DNA of 34,125 nucleotides from Clostridia bacterium (GTDB lineage: Bacteria; Bacillota; Clostridia; Oscillospirales; CAG-272), in the NCBI GenBank assembly GCA_017517035.1, contig JAFXAN010000005.1, positions 1-34,125 of the forward strand. Reading direction: 5' to 3'. The notes beneath the pieces are model-generated. The model was not told the origin of the DNA. It made no database searches and saw nothing but the letters and a program-made list of their open reading frames with translations. A program made the translations under genes and the position numbers. Of this stretch, positions 33,011 through 34,125 are shown piece by piece (position 1 is the first letter of the stretch; every line of letters starts with the position of its first letter).

Positions 33011-33811
33011 ATGGAATTCAGCAGTACCGGCACAAAGAATACAAAAATTCTCATCGCAGACGAAAACGCACAGATGAGGAGCAATCTCAGAGAAGGACTT
33101 ATGAGAGCAGGCTATCGAAGCATTGAAGAAGCGGCAAACGGGGAGGACGCTCTTGTGAGAATCGGAAGGAATCACCCCGATATCGTCATATGCGATATAT
33201 GGCTTTCAAAGATCGACGGAATCGGCGTTCTCAGAAACAGCCGTCTCCTTGATTTCGGAAAGGATAAAGTTCCATCCTTTATCGTACTTTCCATGGTATC
33301 AAGCCCCAATATCTTCGTTGAAGCCACAAATGCGGGTGCAGAGATGTGCATTCCCAAGCCCTTTGATATCGAAAGTCTCACAATGCATGTTGACAGAATA
33401 GCGCAAAACAGAGCCAATGACAAATCAAGCACCGAGCGAGGAAACAGGAAAGATGATGCCGATATTGAAACGCAGGTTACGCAGATCATCCACCAGATAG
33501 GCGTTCCCGCACATATTAAAGGATATCAATATCTGCGCACCGCAATTCTGCTGACCATTGATGACAGCGATATTATCAATTCCGTCACAAAGGTGCTCTA
33601 CCCTTCTGTTGCAAAGAAGTATTCGACCACAACAAGCCGAGTTGAAAGAGCCATCAGACACGCAATTGAAGTCGCTTGGGACAGAGGTGATGTTGACACA
33701 CTCAATTCCTATTTCGGCTATACCATTCAGAACAACCGAGGCAAGCCCACAAACAGCGAATTCATTGCTATGATCGCTGATAATTTAAGACTCAAATATA
33801 AACTCTATTGA
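33011..33811 (+). CDS. spo0A: Stage 0 sporulation response regulator Spo0A
   Basis: This 266-aa master regulator of sporulation has a receiver domain and a Spo0A-type DNA-binding domain. The receiver acidic pair is Asp17-Glu18, the phosphoacceptor is Asp62 ([10 protein letters not shown]), the switch residue is Ser94 and the conserved lysine is Lys116 (PKPF). The output domain carries [34 protein letters not shown] and [19 protein letters not shown] chose ATG at 33011, 7 bases past GGAGG; the earlier frame start at 32915 lies upstream of the promoter. In Bacillus and most Clostridia spoIVB precedes spo0A; here it does not. It has its own terminator. Confidence 0.98.
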   Translation: MEFSSTGTKNTKILIADENAQMRSNLREGLMRAGYRSIEEAANGEDALVRIGRNHPDIVICDIWLSKIDGIGVLRNSRLLDFGKDKVPSFIVLSMVSSPNIFVEATNAGAEMCIPKPFDIESLTMHVDRIAQNRANDKSSTERGNRKDDADIETQVTQIIHQIGVPAHIKGYQYLRTAILLTIDDSDIINSVTKVLYPSVAKKYSTTTSRVERAIRHAIEVAWDRGDVDTLNSYFGYTIQNNRGKPTNSEFIAMIADNLRLKYKLY

Positions 33812-33814
33812 CAG

Positions 33815-33849
33815 AAACAGGTCAAGGCAAAAAATGCCTTGACCTGTTT
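33815..33849 (+). terminator. Terminator of spo0A
   Basis: A perfect 15-bp stem (33815-33829 with 33835-33849) with an AAAAA loop begins 4 bases after the spo0A stop. The tail is short in T (TTTGATT), but the stem is very strong and symmetric, so it may act in both directions. Confidence 0.85.
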
Positions 33850-34125
33850 GATTAAACAGTAATTTATCGGTGAGGCGGGAACGGTGAAATTATACCCCAA
33901 TGCTGTCGCATTGCCCTATGGGTTCGACTCCACTGCGTTCCGCTCAGGGTGACTGCTGTGAGATTATCATCCTTTAGCGTTCATAGATCCTTCACTTCGT
34001 TCAGGATGACTTATGAGGAGATTGATGACAAGTTTTCTACATAGAATTCTCATAAATTCCATGTAGAAACACAGATAAACAGCAATAAAAATTACCTTTT
34101 TCGAAGTTTTGATCGACCTTTTTTA
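33850..34125. repeat. Mosaic intergenic repeat (right copy, cut by window end)
   Basis: No gene lies here. Order of parts: 33853-33872, the inverted counterpart of 121-140; a 6-bp hairpin CAATGC/GCATTG near 33899-33914; two related units ending CAGGGTGACT and CAGGATGACT near 33925-33954 and 33985-34012; a 9-bp hairpin (34034-34042 with 34061-34069); and 34067-34125, the direct counterpart of 7-64. In the left copy a hairpin arm follows directly, so the window stops inside the repeat. Confidence 0.7.

Noticed and set aside
33914..33932. GGTTCGACTCC resembling a tRNA T-arm
   Set aside because: No 5-bp T stem, anticodon arm or acceptor stem surrounds it, and it lies in a repeat unit.
1..34125. 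Mobile element, prophage, CRISPR or defence system
   Set aside because: No transposase, integrase, phage or Cas-like protein is encoded, and no regularly spaced repeat array is visible; the gene content is conserved core.

Overview
The window looks like the chromosome of an anaerobic, endospore-forming Firmicute of class Clostridia (Oscillospirales/Ruminococcaceae-like). This is inferred from the Spo0A and GerW/YtfJ homologues, a DUF2953 protein, strong AGGAGG ribosome binding sites, and gene order typical of the group. It holds almost only housekeeping genes. I see no prophage, insertion sequence, CRISPR array, tRNA or rRNA gene, and no defence or biosynthetic island.

Layout. (1) Positions 1-148 carry a hairpin-rich mosaic repeat. 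(2) Positions 149-2157, minus strand: an ECF sigma factor translationally coupled to a large single-pass membrane protein, probably its anti-sigma partner. (3) Positions 2296-2551, minus strand: rpsU as a single-gene unit with a consensus promoter and terminator; it was not in the supplied translations because it is only 58 aa. (4) Positions 2599-22161, minus strand: a nearly gapless run of 16 genes, in transcription order TrmH-type methyltransferase, dprA, topA, trmFO, plsX, rnc, radical SAM, smc, ftsY, rdgB, yhbY, nadD, yqeK, LCP protein, rsfS, leuS. (5) Positions 22252-23677, minus strand: infC-rpmI-rplT with a consensus promoter, a leader holding an intrinsic terminator, an AUC start codon for infC, and strong terminators behind rplT. 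(6) Positions 23678-24156: the divergent control region, which contains a compact predicted small RNA gene. (7) Positions 24157-32906, plus strand: lon, engB, M50 protease, scpA, scpB, DUF2953, gerW, D-Ala-D-Ala carboxypeptidase, rluB and a small acetyltransferase-like gene, closed by a strong terminator. (8) Positions 32942-33849, plus strand: spo0A with its own promoter and terminator. (9) Positions 33850-34125: a second mosaic repeat sharing modules with the left end.

The genes cover translation (infC, rpmI, rplT, rpsU, leuS, rsfS, yhbY, engB, rluB, trmFO, rnc), chromosome organisation (smc on the minus strand and scpA/scpB on the plus strand give a complete condensin; topA; dprA), protein targeting and quality (ftsY, lon, M50 protease), cofactor, lipid and nucleotide metabolism (nadD, plsX, rdgB, yqeK), envelope (LCP protein, carboxypeptidase) and sporulation (spo0A, gerW).

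I found no clear undescribed multi-gene system. The best leads are: the predicted ~83-nt structured RNA between infC and lon; the infC leader attenuator combined with an AUC start; a folded element between infC and rpmI; the ECF sigma/membrane-sensor pair; a palindrome inside the spo0A promoter; and the shared mosaic repeats at both window edges, which may mark assembly break points.
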